64,000 bases of DNA from Candidatus Hydrogenedentota bacterium. GTDB taxonomy: Bacteria; Hydrogenedentota; Hydrogenedentia; Hydrogenedentales; SLHB01. The stretch covers positions 248,001 through 312,000 of the forward strand of contig JAKPDK010000070.1 of the NCBI GenBank assembly GCA_029552745.1, written 5' to 3'. The notes below the pieces were generated by a model. That model saw only the letters and a list, made by a program, of their open reading frames with translations, was not told where the DNA came from and did no database searches. The position numbers and the translations under genes were made by a program. Position 1 is the first letter of the stretch. Each line of letters begins with the position of its first letter. Shown in pieces: positions 1-7,232 of this stretch.

Positions 1-1313
1 GCCAGTATTCTGCCGCGAATGGTGTAAAACACGGGTCCGCTCGCATTTAGTTGGACGGCACGGTCAGACGCCTCCAAGGCAAGACCAGGTTCATTGGTTT
101 GTAAATATAAGCGAGACGCTTGTACCGCGGCTTCCGCTGCAAGGGGTCCCTCAGTTCGGCTGAGGGCTTCAAACTCCGCTAACGCCTCTCGTGAAGCACG
201 CTGTTGCGCCAGGCACACTGCCCGATAAAACCGAGCCTGGGCATTGGCGGAGTCGGTAGCCAATATTTGCTCCAGTCGGCTTTGAGCTTCCGAGATTTTT
301 CCTTGGGCGATGAGTAAAAGACTTAGGTGAAGTAATGCCCGGTTTTTTAAGGAAGCGCCCGAGTCAGCGGCGGTCGCGAGTTCCCGACTGGCGGTGTCCA
401 AATCACCTTTCAGACTGTAAACAAGTCCTCGTGCTGCAGCCACCATGGGCTCTGCGGTGGCACCACCTCGGGCGGAAGAGGAAAGGTCTTCAATTGCTCC
501 GGCAGTGTTTCCTGAAAGGGCTTTGCATAATGCGAGCAACGTCTTCGCACGGGTATTATTGGGTTCGAGAGCCACCGCTCGGGCAAGGGCTTCTGTCTGC
601 CCCTGCAAATCATTTTGTACTCCGCGAAGATGAGCAAGAAGAAAATAGGTCTCGAATGTTGGGGCTCGCGAAGCCAATTGTTCCAGCAGGGCCGCGGCTT
701 TCGCCAAGGATGCATTATCTTGTTGTAGTGCGTAGCAGAGCGCTGCATTCATGGCGGCATCCGTGTTAGATGGATCCAATCGAGCGGCACGTTCAAATGA
801 TTCTGCCGCACCGTCAACCACGTCCATTTGCCACTGCAATTTTCCTAAAAGGTAGTGCGCTCGGGCATTGTCTGGGCGCTTTGCCACATAGGCTTTCAGG
901 TAGTCAGTTGCTTGGATGGTTTGCCCTGCCGCGACCAGCTTTTCTGCATGCGCAACGGCGTCGCGTGACATCAGCACAACAAGGAAAACGATGACGGCTA
1001 AAATGATTAACGCGATTACCAACCCGATAATCCAAGTTTTTGAACCGGCCGATTCTTGAGGAGCAGCCGCAGGGGGTGGCGTTTCATTCAGGATTTTTTG
1101 TCCGGTTAACAAATTCGTGCCGCAAGCCACACAGATGATATCTCCGTCTTGTACGAGCGCGTGGCAATTCGGACATGTCTGGCTCGGGGCGCTGCGTTTC
1201 GGGTTTTGCGGTCGCGATTGAGGTGCGGCGGGACGTTGAATGGGTCCACCGCAGTGAACACAGCTTTCCAGTTTCGGGTCTGTCAGTTTTCCGCAAAGTG
1301 GACAATTGATCAT
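1..1313 (-). CDS. Zinc-ribbon / transmembrane / TPR protein (C-terminus off window)
   Basis: An uninterrupted minus-strand frame runs from an ATG at 1313 to the window edge with no stop (437 codons seen). The N-terminus has two zinc ribbons: Cys 4/7/18/21 (CPLC...CVHC) and Cys 47/50/61/64 (CPNC...CVAC). A Pro/Ala-rich linker and one strong membrane segment (about residues 93-115) follow. The rest is a solenoid of TPR-like helices with the usual pattern of A, L, Y and P at unit ends (for example RAARLDPSNTDAAMNAALCY). By the positive-inside rule the zinc ribbons should be cytosolic and the TPRs extracytoplasmic. This layout is common in proteins of unknown function that probably scaffold complexes. 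A GGGGGG stretch about 10-15 nt before the ATG may serve as ribosome binding site. The gene follows the small zinc-ribbon gene at 1389-1562 on the same strand, 75 nt away. The specific function is unknown. Confidence 0.85.
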   Translation of the reverse strand, partial: MINCPLCGKLTDPKLESCVHCGGPIQRPAAPQSRPQNPKRSAPSQTCPNCHALVQDGDIICVACGTNLLTGQKILNETPPPAAAPQESAGSKTWIIGLVIALIILAVIVFLVVLMSRDAVAHAEKLVAAGQTIQATDYLKAYVAKRPDNARAHYLLGKLQWQMDVVDGAAESFERAARLDPSNTDAAMNAALCYALQQDNASLAKAAALLEQLASRAPTFETYFLLAHLRGVQNDLQGQTEALARAVALEPNNTRAKTLLALCKALSGNTAGAIEDLSSSARGGATAEPMVAAARGLVYSLKGDLDTASRELATAADSGASLKNRALLHLSLLLIAQGKISEAQSRLEQILATDSANAQARFYRAVCLAQQRASREALAEFEALSRTEGPLAAEAAVQASRLYLQTNEPGLALEASDRAVQLNASGPVFYTIRGRIL

Positions 1314-1388
1314 GGGTGCCACGAGTAGTCCCCCCAACGTTGTGTTTTTACATCTAGCAAAACATAGGTTTCTACTTGACGAATATTT

Positions 1389-1562
1389 TCAACTGACCTT
1401 GTCATCTGAAAACAGTATACCGCATTCTCTACACTTTTGCGATTCTATCCAATTACGTTTTCCGCACTTTGGGCATTTCTTACTTAATAATGACGGTATG
1501 GACACGAGGGCGACAACAACAATCAAAGTCACCATAATAACAAAGTAAAGATTAAATTCCAT
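1389..1562 (-). CDS. Small membrane protein with one zinc ribbon (57 aa)
   Basis: A 57-residue frame starts at ATG 1562 and ends with TGA at 1389-1391. Residues 5-25 form a hydrophobic membrane helix. Directly behind it is a four-cysteine zinc ribbon (Cys 30, 33, 44, 47, pattern CPKC-x10-CREC), followed by a short acidic tail. The same two ingredients, ribbon and single helix, occur in reverse order in the next gene (1-1313), 75 nt downstream on the same strand, so the two are probably co-transcribed and may act together at the membrane. GGGTGA about 10 nt before the ATG is a possible ribosome binding site. The regular cysteine spacing and in-frame helix argue that this is coding rather than chance. 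Function is unknown. Confidence 0.62.
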   Translation of the reverse strand: MEFNLYFVIMVTLIVVVALVSIPSLLSKKCPKCGKRNWIESQKCRECGILFSDDKVS

Positions 1563-2310
1563 TCTGTGTCACCCAAGTTGCTAGCTCGTACCATTTGTTT
1601 TTTCTGTAAGGGATTTTAGAAACGGCTTCTATCGGATGTCAAGACCTTGTATTCGTTTAATACCTTTGGCGTGCTCTGTTTGTTTTGCCCGCGATTCCTT
1701 CGAGTATTTTCCGTAAAATTAGGAAGAACATACGCGTACCCGCTATAAGCAAATCTGGTTTCTCTACCCATTCCACGGGTTTTCTGAAACACTATCGTCT
1801 GCGCACTTCGCTTCCAAGCGGCCGTGCGCCGAACAGCATTAACGGGAGGAGTGTCGACGGGACAATGTCCCCTTGTGATAAACGGTTAAAAGCTTTGCTT
1901 CGCTGCTAAAGGACTTTTTCCTCGCCATAACAGCGGCGGTAATTCGCTGAAATAAGGGGCGTGCCGGGTGAGGACAAGAACGGACAAGTCACCGTTTTCC
2001 GCCTGCTAGAGGGCACAGGCAGCGGCCGGCTCCAGCCCAATATGGGCATTACACGAGCGCTCTCCAGGGTACCCTATTTCCCCTGGTTTCTTATGAGGAA
2101 GAACAAATTCAAATAAACCGGGCTCAGGCATAACTATTCCGTATATGATTTAAGACCGTGGGCTTGTTCGTGGATTACTTTTCTGCTAAGTCTATCATTA
2201 TCAATGGCTTATGTTACTGAATCCGGCAAGAATCTGTTGTTGATTTTTGGATAATAACGGGTTAAAATGACCTTATCTTTGGGAATGCCTTTGTCCCAAG
2301 GAGAGAAGAC
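1563..2310. other. Intergenic region without a recognisable gene
   Basis: About 750 nt lie between the divergent zinc-ribbon gene and the flgM promoter. Short frames exist on both strands (for example 1685-1909 plus) but none has a ribosome binding site, a familiar domain or protein-like composition. I searched for landmarks of tmRNA, RNase P RNA, SRP RNA and tRNA and found none. Several GC-rich short palindromes occur near 2000-2090, which could be structure in an RNA or decayed coding sequence. The promoter of the minus-strand zinc-ribbon operon should lie at the left end of this region. Confidence 0.4.
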
Positions 2311-2337
2311 TAAAGTTTTCCACCATCTTGCCGATAA
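2311..2337 (+). promoter_or_regulatory. Sigma-28 (FliA) promoter of flgM
   Basis: TAAAGTTT (2311-2318), 11 nt, then GCCGATAA (2330-2337) is an exact match to the textbook FliA consensus TAAAGTTT-N11-GCCGATAA. It sits 42 nt before the flgM start codon, in the right orientation, and flgM is a classic sigma-28 target. Sequence and context support each other. Confidence 0.9.
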
Positions 2338-2379
2338 TACGATGTGAGATAGGGATCAAAAGAATAGGGAGTTAAGGTT

Positions 2380-2670
2380 ATGGCTGGTATACAGGGAATA
2401 AACGGCATACCTGAGCCGACGCCCGAGCGACCGGCCTCTTTGCGCAAGCGTGAAGAAGCGCGCACGACGCCCTCACGCGACGATGTGCAAATCAGTCGCG
2501 CGGCAAAAGATGCCGCTAATGTGAAACGGCTTGTCGAGCAAGCTCAGCAAGATCCCGAGATACGCATGGACCGTGTGGCTGAGGCGCAAGCGGCACTGGA
2601 AAACGGAAAGTATAAAGACTTGAATGTCCTTCGTGAAGTGGCTCGTAATCTCCTTAAGTATTTGACTTGA
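2380..2670 (+). CDS. flgM: FlgM-like anti-sigma-28 factor
   Basis: This 96-residue protein has the FlgM layout: a disordered, charged N-terminal half, the DDVQISRAAKDAANVKRL segment, then a helical half containing RMDRVAEAQAALENGKY and a final VARNLLKYL helix. Members bind FliA (sigma-28) and block late flagellar genes until the hook is finished, when FlgM is exported. Length matches the family (about 90-110). The ATG at 2380 follows a GGGAGTTAAGG ribosome binding site. The gene has its own exact sigma-28 promoter (2311-2337) and is closed by a hairpin terminator (2693-2723), so it looks monocistronic and under feedback by the sigma factor it inhibits. No flagellar structural genes are in the window. 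The family call rests on motif pattern, not on a database search. Confidence 0.88.
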   Translation: MAGIQGINGIPEPTPERPASLRKREEARTTPSRDDVQISRAAKDAANVKRLVEQAQQDPEIRMDRVAEAQAALENGKYKDLNVLREVARNLLKYLT

Positions 2671-2692
2671 TGGACGTTTTAGCGTTGTCTCC

Positions 2693-2723
2693 ATGGCGTG
2701 GGTTTCGATCCCGCGCCATTTTT
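2693..2723 (+). terminator. Rho-independent terminator of flgM
   Basis: A 10-bp stem (ATGGCGTGGG 2693-2702 with CCCGCGCCAT 2710-2719, one G-U pair) with a 7-nt loop is followed by a run of five T (2719-2723). It lies 22 nt after the flgM stop. It also covers the earliest possible in-frame start (2698) of the next gene, which argues for a later start there. Confidence 0.88.
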
Positions 2724-2766
2724 GTTATTGTTCCTTTGGTGGCATCAACTCCTGCTTAACATCGGG

Positions 2767-4119
2767 GTGAAGTTTGGGGTGACTACGCTCGGGATTATTA
2801 TGATTGTCAAGAATGAGGAGCGATGGCTTCCGGACTGCCTCAAAAGCGTACAACCTATAGCTGATGAGATCGTCATTGCCGATACAGGTTCTACAGACCG
2901 TTCCAAAGAAATCGCTCGTGAATTCGGCGCCAGAGTCTTTGATATCCCGTGGCACGACGATTTTGCCGAGGCGCGCAACCGTGGCATGAGTTTTGCCGAA
3001 AGTGATTGGCTCCTTCATCTTGATGCGGATGAAGTTCTGGATCCGTCCGGACGAGATTTGATTCGGAGTCTCGTGGACTACGACGGTGCTGGCGCTGACG
3101 CTATCGAAGTTACGCTTGCCAATTACTGCAATGAAATTCGGTCGCACCGCTGGGTATCCGTGCCGCCCGATGACCCGATGGCACGGGGTTGTGCAGGATA
3201 TATTGGTGTGCAACTTGTTCGGCTTTTCAGAAACCATTGTGGAGTAGAATACCGGGAAGCGGTGCACGAGAATGTGGGGGAGAGTCTTATCGAAAGAGGA
3301 CTGGTTGTTCGGAGAGAGCCCATCATTATTCACCATTATGGTATGGCGGCACGTCCCAAAGGTCCAGGACCCAAAGATTATTTTTATCTCCGACTGAACG
3401 AGAAAAAAGTAAGGCAACGTCCGAACGATGCAAAAACATGGCAGGATTACGGCGCACAGCTCATTGCAGTTGGAGAATTGGAGGCCGGTGAAAAGGCTTG
3501 CCGAAGGGCATTGGAGTTACGTCCTGACTTTCTAGATGCGGCGGTGTCCTTGTGCAATGTGCTACTTCTAAGGAATGCGATAGAAGAGGCACGACGGGTG
3601 ATTATGCCCTTTATGTCAACTGCTCAACCCAATCCGCAGCTCGCTACCGCACTTGCCACCATTTATCTGTTGCGAGGAGCTTACGGCGAGGCGTACGAGT
3701 TGCTGCGACGGGTTTTGAATTGTTCGCCCGATTCTGTTGTGGTTTGGCTTTATCTTGCGAGGGTGCTTGATTTGTTGGGCCAGCCGGAGGGAGCGCGAAC
3801 TGCCTTAGAGACGGCATGTGCGCTTGCACCGGCTTTGGAAGAGACTCGAAACCGTTTGAATGCGTTAACTCAACGGGAAGAGGGACGTACCCGTTTTTCT
3901 CAAGGTGATATGCAGGGGGCGCTCGAGAAGTTCGTCAGGGCGTTAACATTGGACCCTGAGGACCCCACGGTTCACAATGATATCGGGGTTGTGCTTGCTC
4001 GAATGGGTTTTCGGGAAAAGGCAATGGAAAGTTTTCGACGGGCGTTGCAATTAGCCCCAGTCTTTCATGATGCAGCGCAAAATCTAGCGTCGCTTACAAC
4101 CCAAGAATCCTCATCCTAA
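2767..4119 (+). CDS. Family 2 glycosyltransferase with C-terminal TPR repeats
   Basis: The N-terminal GT-A domain opens with TLGIIMIVKNEERWLPDCL and has the DTGSTD nucleotide-sugar motif and the metal-binding DAD in LLHLDADEVLDP. This is the GT2 subgroup often annotated as TPR-containing glycosyltransferase. From about residue 210 onward TPR-like helices follow (for example EKACRRALELRPDFLDAAVSL and FREKAMESFRRALQLAP). The enzyme probably transfers a sugar from a nucleotide donor in the cytoplasm; the acceptor is unknown. The frame could open at GTG 2698, but that codon is inside the flgM terminator hairpin and would add a non-family N-terminus, so GTG 2767 (or GTG 2779) is preferred; neither has a strong ribosome binding site. 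Its last 4 nt overlap the convergent rluB stop. Confidence 0.87.
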   Translation: MKFGVTTLGIIMIVKNEERWLPDCLKSVQPIADEIVIADTGSTDRSKEIAREFGARVFDIPWHDDFAEARNRGMSFAESDWLLHLDADEVLDPSGRDLIRSLVDYDGAGADAIEVTLANYCNEIRSHRWVSVPPDDPMARGCAGYIGVQLVRLFRNHCGVEYREAVHENVGESLIERGLVVRREPIIIHHYGMAARPKGPGPKDYFYLRLNEKKVRQRPNDAKTWQDYGAQLIAVGELEAGEKACRRALELRPDFLDAAVSLCNVLLLRNAIEEARRVIMPFMSTAQPNPQLATALATIYLLRGAYGEAYELLRRVLNCSPDSVVVWLYLARVLDLLGQPEGARTALETACALAPALEETRNRLNALTQREEGRTRFSQGDMQGALEKFVRALTLDPEDPTVHNDIGVVLARMGFREKAMESFRRALQLAPVFHDAAQNLASLTTQESSS

Positions 4120-4838
4120 TGCATCCCCACTAGTTTTTTCAAGTCTTCCACTTCGCTAGGGCGTAGAAACCGCCATTGTCCGGGCTGAATGCCTCCTAAG
4201 TGGATATTCCCAATGGAAATGCGTCTTAACTCAAGGACATCATGTCCAATTCGAGAGCACATGCGTTTGATTTCCCGCTTACGGCCTTCCTTCATGGTGA
4301 TTTCGATCAACGTAGATGTCTTACCCTGGTTCAAAATCACCACTCGGCTGGGTTTAGCCAAACCATCTTCCAATTTGACACCTTTTTCCAATCGTATGGC
4401 GGCTTCCGTTGACATTCTGCCCTTCACCCATGCCAGGTAAACCTTTTCAATGCCATGTTTCGGGTGGGTTAAGCGATAAGCGAGGTCGCCGTCATTGGTC
4501 AGAAGCAAGGCCCCTTCCACATCAATATCGAGTCTACCTACCGGAAACACCCGTGCCGAAATACCATTGAGACAATCCAAAATGGTGTGGTCATGGTGCG
4601 GATCTCTCAGGCTCGTGATCACCCCTCTCGGTTTGTTAAGCAATATGTAGACCTTTGGCTCGGGTCGAACAATCGTGGTATCGAATTGCACGGTGTCACG
4701 TTCCGTGTCGACCGTGGTTCCTAATTCGGCTGGAACTTGGTTTACGAGGACTCTTCCTTGCCGAATTAGCTCTTCGCAATACCTGCGTGACCCAATCCCA
4801 CACTCTGCGAGGAATCTTTGTAACCTGACTACTGGCAT
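4116..4838 (-). CDS. rluB: RluB/RsuA-family ribosomal RNA pseudouridine synthase
   Basis: This 240-residue protein starts with an S4 RNA-binding domain (RLQRFLAECGIGSRRYCEELI, about residues 5-50). The RsuA/RluB/RluE catalytic core follows, with GRLDIDVEGALLLTNDG holding the catalytic Asp104 and a typical C-terminal REGRKREIKRM-like segment. The family converts uridine to pseudouridine in 23S or 16S rRNA; the combination with an upstream scpB is most typical of RluB (23S helix 80 region), but the exact target cannot be read from sequence. It is the last gene of aroF-scpB-rluB, 31 nt after scpB. Convergent with the glycosyltransferase gene, overlapping its stop by 4 nt. Confidence 0.93.
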   Translation of the reverse strand: MPVVRLQRFLAECGIGSRRYCEELIRQGRVLVNQVPAELGTTVDTERDTVQFDTTIVRPEPKVYILLNKPRGVITSLRDPHHDHTILDCLNGISARVFPVGRLDIDVEGALLLTNDGDLAYRLTHPKHGIEKVYLAWVKGRMSTEAAIRLEKGVKLEDGLAKPSRVVILNQGKTSTLIEITMKEGRKREIKRMCSRIGHDVLELRRISIGNIHLGGIQPGQWRFLRPSEVEDLKKLVGMH

Positions 4839-4869
4839 TGAGGATATATCAAGTATCTATTGCAGATGG

Positions 4870-5448
4870 TTATCTTATTTCTCGAAGTTCTTCAATTGAC
4901 GGCAATTCTTTAAGACTACTAATACCGAAATGTACTAAGAATTCATCTGTTGTTCGATATAGTTTGGGTCTCCCTGGCACTTCTGCTACCCCCGCCACTT
5001 TGATCAATCTTTTTTCCAACAGAATCTCGAAAGCGTGAGACACGCTCACGCCTCGAATTTCTTCCACTTGCGTCTTGGTGCAGGGTTGTTTGTATGCGAT
5101 GATTGCCAAGGTCTCCAGGACGGCTTTCGAGAGCCGATTCTTCTGTTTGATTTGGAGTAATCGTCGTATAAATGGTGCGTGTTCCGGTCTCGTAATAAGT
5201 TGGTATCCGCCCGCAATTTCCCGTAGTGTGTAGGGCAACTGGCTAGCTTCAAATTCATCCCTTAACTCAGACAACAACGTAACCACCATCTCACGGTCGA
5301 TATCGCCCAAGGCTTCCGCGAGTCGCTCTGCGCTCACAGGACGATCGGCGACAAACAGCAGGGCATGCAAAACTGCCCTCGTTTCCTCTCGACCCAAGGT
5401 CTCAGGCATTTGTTCTGATGGCTCTAGTTCTGTGTTGGCGCTCGTCAT
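4870..5448 (-). CDS. scpB: Segregation and condensation protein B
   Basis: ScpB is the winged-helix kleisin-partner of the SMC-ScpA-ScpB chromosome condensation complex. The 192 residues include two winged-helix domains with the family hallmarks ALLFVADRPVSAERLAEAL and VLETLAIIAYKQPCTKTQVEEIRGV, and KLYRTTDEFLVHFGI near the C-terminus. Length is normal. It lies 3 nt after aroF and 31 nt before rluB, all on the minus strand; scpB-rluB adjacency is widespread in bacteria and supports both calls. scpA is not in the window, which is notable because it normally sits directly upstream of scpB; here aroF takes that place. Confidence 0.95.
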   Translation of the reverse strand: MTSANTELEPSEQMPETLGREETRAVLHALLFVADRPVSAERLAEALGDIDREMVVTLLSELRDEFEASQLPYTLREIAGGYQLITRPEHAPFIRRLLQIKQKNRLSKAVLETLAIIAYKQPCTKTQVEEIRGVSVSHAFEILLEKRLIKVAGVAEVPGRPKLYRTTDEFLVHFGISSLKELPSIEELREIR

Positions 5449-5451
5449 AGG

Positions 5452-6468
5452 TTACTGCAAGCTTTTTCCCATTAACTCCACAAAGGGCCGAATCTCATTC
5501 ATCAATTGTTTGAACCGTTTTGGCTTCAAGGATTGCATACCGTCAGAAAATGCCTCTTCGGGACGGGGGTGGACTTCGACCATTAGTCCATCGGCACCGG
5601 CTGCAACAGCCGCTTTGGCTGCGGGGATGATTAAATCCCATCTTCCGGTTGCATGACTGGGGTCAACAAAGATGGGAAGATGAGTTAGCTTTTTCAGCAC
5701 GGGAACCGCGCTAATGTCCAGTGTGTTCCTGGTTTCTGTTTCAAATGTTCGGATACCGCGCTCGCATAGGATTACCTGTTTATTTCCTTCGGACATAATA
5801 TATTCGGCAGACATCAAAAGTTCATTGATAGTTGACATCATACCTCGTTTAAGAAATACGGGTTTGTTCGTTTTACCAACCGCCTTCAGAAGACCGTAAT
5901 TCTGCATGTTTCGTGCGCCGATTTGGAGCACATCAGCGTGGTCTGCCACAAGCCCAACTTGTTCTGGGGTTAACACTTCGGTGACGATGGGCAATCCCGT
6001 TTGTCTCGAAGCCTCCTGAAGGAGGTGTAGTCCTTCTTCTTCTAAACCTTGAAAACTGTACGGCGACGTTCTGGGTTTGTACGCGCCCCCCCGAAGCATG
6101 TTACCTCCAGCTTCCTTCACAAAACGGGCAGTCTCAAGAATCTGTTCCAAAGATTCCACCGAACAGGGTCCGGCAATGACGCAAAATCGGTCTCCCCCAA
6201 CTTGCACTTGGCCCACGTTATATACCGAATCATGCGGCACGAGCTCTCTGCCAGCCAACTTGAAAGGTTTTAGAATAGGGACGACCTTTTCGACGCCCGG
6301 AAGCGACTCAAGTGATAGTAGTCTACCTTTGGTGCGTTCGTCACCAACGGCGCCAATGACGACACGTTCGACGCCCCAAATGATGTGTGCCTTATATCCA
6401 AATTCTTCGATTTTTTGTACTACTCGATCGACGTCTTCTTCTTCGCGTGAAGACATTACAATAATCAT
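5452..6468 (-). CDS. aroF: 3-deoxy-7-phosphoheptulonate (DAHP) synthase, type I-beta
   Basis: Catalyses the first step of the shikimate pathway, condensing phosphoenolpyruvate with erythrose 4-phosphate. The 338-residue length and the N-terminal ferredoxin-like domain (about 1-70, [20 protein letters not shown]) match the Thermotoga-type enzyme, where that domain mediates feedback inhibition by Tyr/Phe. The barrel shows [47 protein letters not shown] and [12 protein letters not shown], all conserved in AroA-I-beta/KDO8P-type synthases. First gene of aroF-scpB-rluB. The ATG at 6468 is preceded by AGGAGCA, a plausible ribosome binding site. A shikimate kinase gene lies at 14756-15286, but no other shikimate gene is in the window. 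Feedback specificity is inferred from the family. Confidence 0.95.
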   Translation of the reverse strand: MIIVMSSREEEDVDRVVQKIEEFGYKAHIIWGVERVVIGAVGDERTKGRLLSLESLPGVEKVVPILKPFKLAGRELVPHDSVYNVGQVQVGGDRFCVIAGPCSVESLEQILETARFVKEAGGNMLRGGAYKPRTSPYSFQGLEEEGLHLLQEASRQTGLPIVTEVLTPEQVGLVADHADVLQIGARNMQNYGLLKAVGKTNKPVFLKRGMMSTINELLMSAEYIMSEGNKQVILCERGIRTFETETRNTLDISAVPVLKKLTHLPIFVDPSHATGRWDLIIPAAKAAVAAGADGLMVEVHPRPEEAFSDGMQSLKPKRFKQLMNEIRPFVELMGKSLQ

Positions 6469-6571
6469 AGATTGCTCCTGAACTTATAAATCTTTGCCAA
6501 GCCAAGAAATGGAGGAATCACTTCTTTGACAGGCGGAATTATAACACGAAAACATGACACATGCGAATGAT

Positions 6572-7121
6572 TGTATAAGTTCAGTACCTTTGGCACTTTT
6601 TGTTTTGGTGGATGCGGAATTAAAGAGAGGATTTTCTATGAAGGTTATTAATAGAAAGGCATTGACGCGTAGCGTCATAGGTAGGTTTGATCTATCTATG
6701 ACGCCCTTAGTCCCCCCCGCACGCGGGGGGATGGCAGCACCCGAATGCGAAATTGACGTGACGCCAATTTAGTCTCCTTGCACGCGGGGGTGATGGTTCC
6801 CCACCGTGTTGTTCTTCTGTCATCTCTTCTTACTCCCCCGCATGCAGGTGGACACAGAAGGCTGAACCCCGCGGATGGGATAGAAAGCCGTTCCCCTTTG
6901 TCATTGCGAGGAACCCCGAAGGGGCGACGTGGCAATCCCCTCAGGTATCCGGGGATTACCGCGACCCATGCCCTATGTCATCTTGCGCTACGCGGTTGAG
7001 GGGAAGGGCGAGGCATGTCTCGCCTCTACAAGGGGGATAGATTTGCTCCTCGCAATGACAACCGTGCGTACAAGCCTAGTCTACGTCCTCGATGCAGTGC
7101 CAAAGGTTTGTGAACTTTTGC
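6572..7121 (+). mobile_element. MITE-like element, copy A, with terminal inverted repeats
   Basis: A roughly 550-bp non-coding unit. The left end (6572-6596) reads through TAAGTTCA...CCTTTGGCAC and the right end (7097-7121) is its imperfect inverse, GTGCCAAAGG...TGAACTT. AATGAT is found immediately outside both ends (6566-6571 and 7122-7127), as expected for a 6-bp target-site duplication. Two further copies lie at 49801-50336 and 51338-51658. Shared modules are the CCTTTGGCACTTTTTGTT end, a central TCATTGCGAGGA...CGACGTGGCAATCC block, a CTCCTCGCAATGAC block that pairs with it, and the GTCTACGTCCTCGA...GCCAAA end. Copy A alone carries an extra stretch (about 6710-6860) with repeated CCCCGCACGCGGGG-like palindromes. 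Short open frames inside are artefacts of the repeat; no transposase is encoded, so movement would need one elsewhere. Confidence 0.7.
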
Positions 7122-7169
7122 AATGATCGACGCGTGGTGGTGCTGTCTGATTTCGCTAATGCCTCATCA

Positions 7170-7198
7170 TTGAAAACGACAGCGCTTGTCTTTATCCT
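7170..7198 (+). promoter_or_regulatory. Candidate sigma-70 promoter of the beta-CASP RNase gene
   Basis: TTGAAA (7170-7175), a 17-nt spacer and TATCCT (7193-7198) lie 35 nt before the start codon at 7233, just downstream of element A. Five of six and four of six bases match the consensus, with optimal spacing. Confidence 0.5.
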
Positions 7199-7232
7199 TT
7201 CATGAAACACCAAACAACCAAAGGAGACCGAC

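Noticed and set aside
1685-1909. Plus-strand open frame of 74 codons
   Set aside because: No ribosome binding site, no recognisable motif and unlikely composition.
1840-1915. Possible tmRNA-like segment (GTCGACGGG ... GCTTTGCTTCGCTGC TAA)
   Set aside because: No tRNA-like ends or T-loop were found within a plausible distance, and the tag-like end does not read as a typical LAA tag.
2698-2719. Sequence resembling a tRNA T-arm (GGGTTTCGATCCC)
   Set aside because: It is the loop and inner stem of the flgM terminator; there are no anticodon or D arms upstream, which is flgM coding sequence.
2725-3417. Minus-strand open frame of 230 codons opposite the glycosyltransferase
   Set aside because: The plus frame has clear GT2 motifs; the opposite frame has no recognisable motif and no start signals.
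6484-6999. Short open frames on both strands in and next to copy A
   Set aside because: They fall in repeat sequence that recurs at 49801-50336 and 51338-51658 with broken frames, so they are not conserved as proteins.
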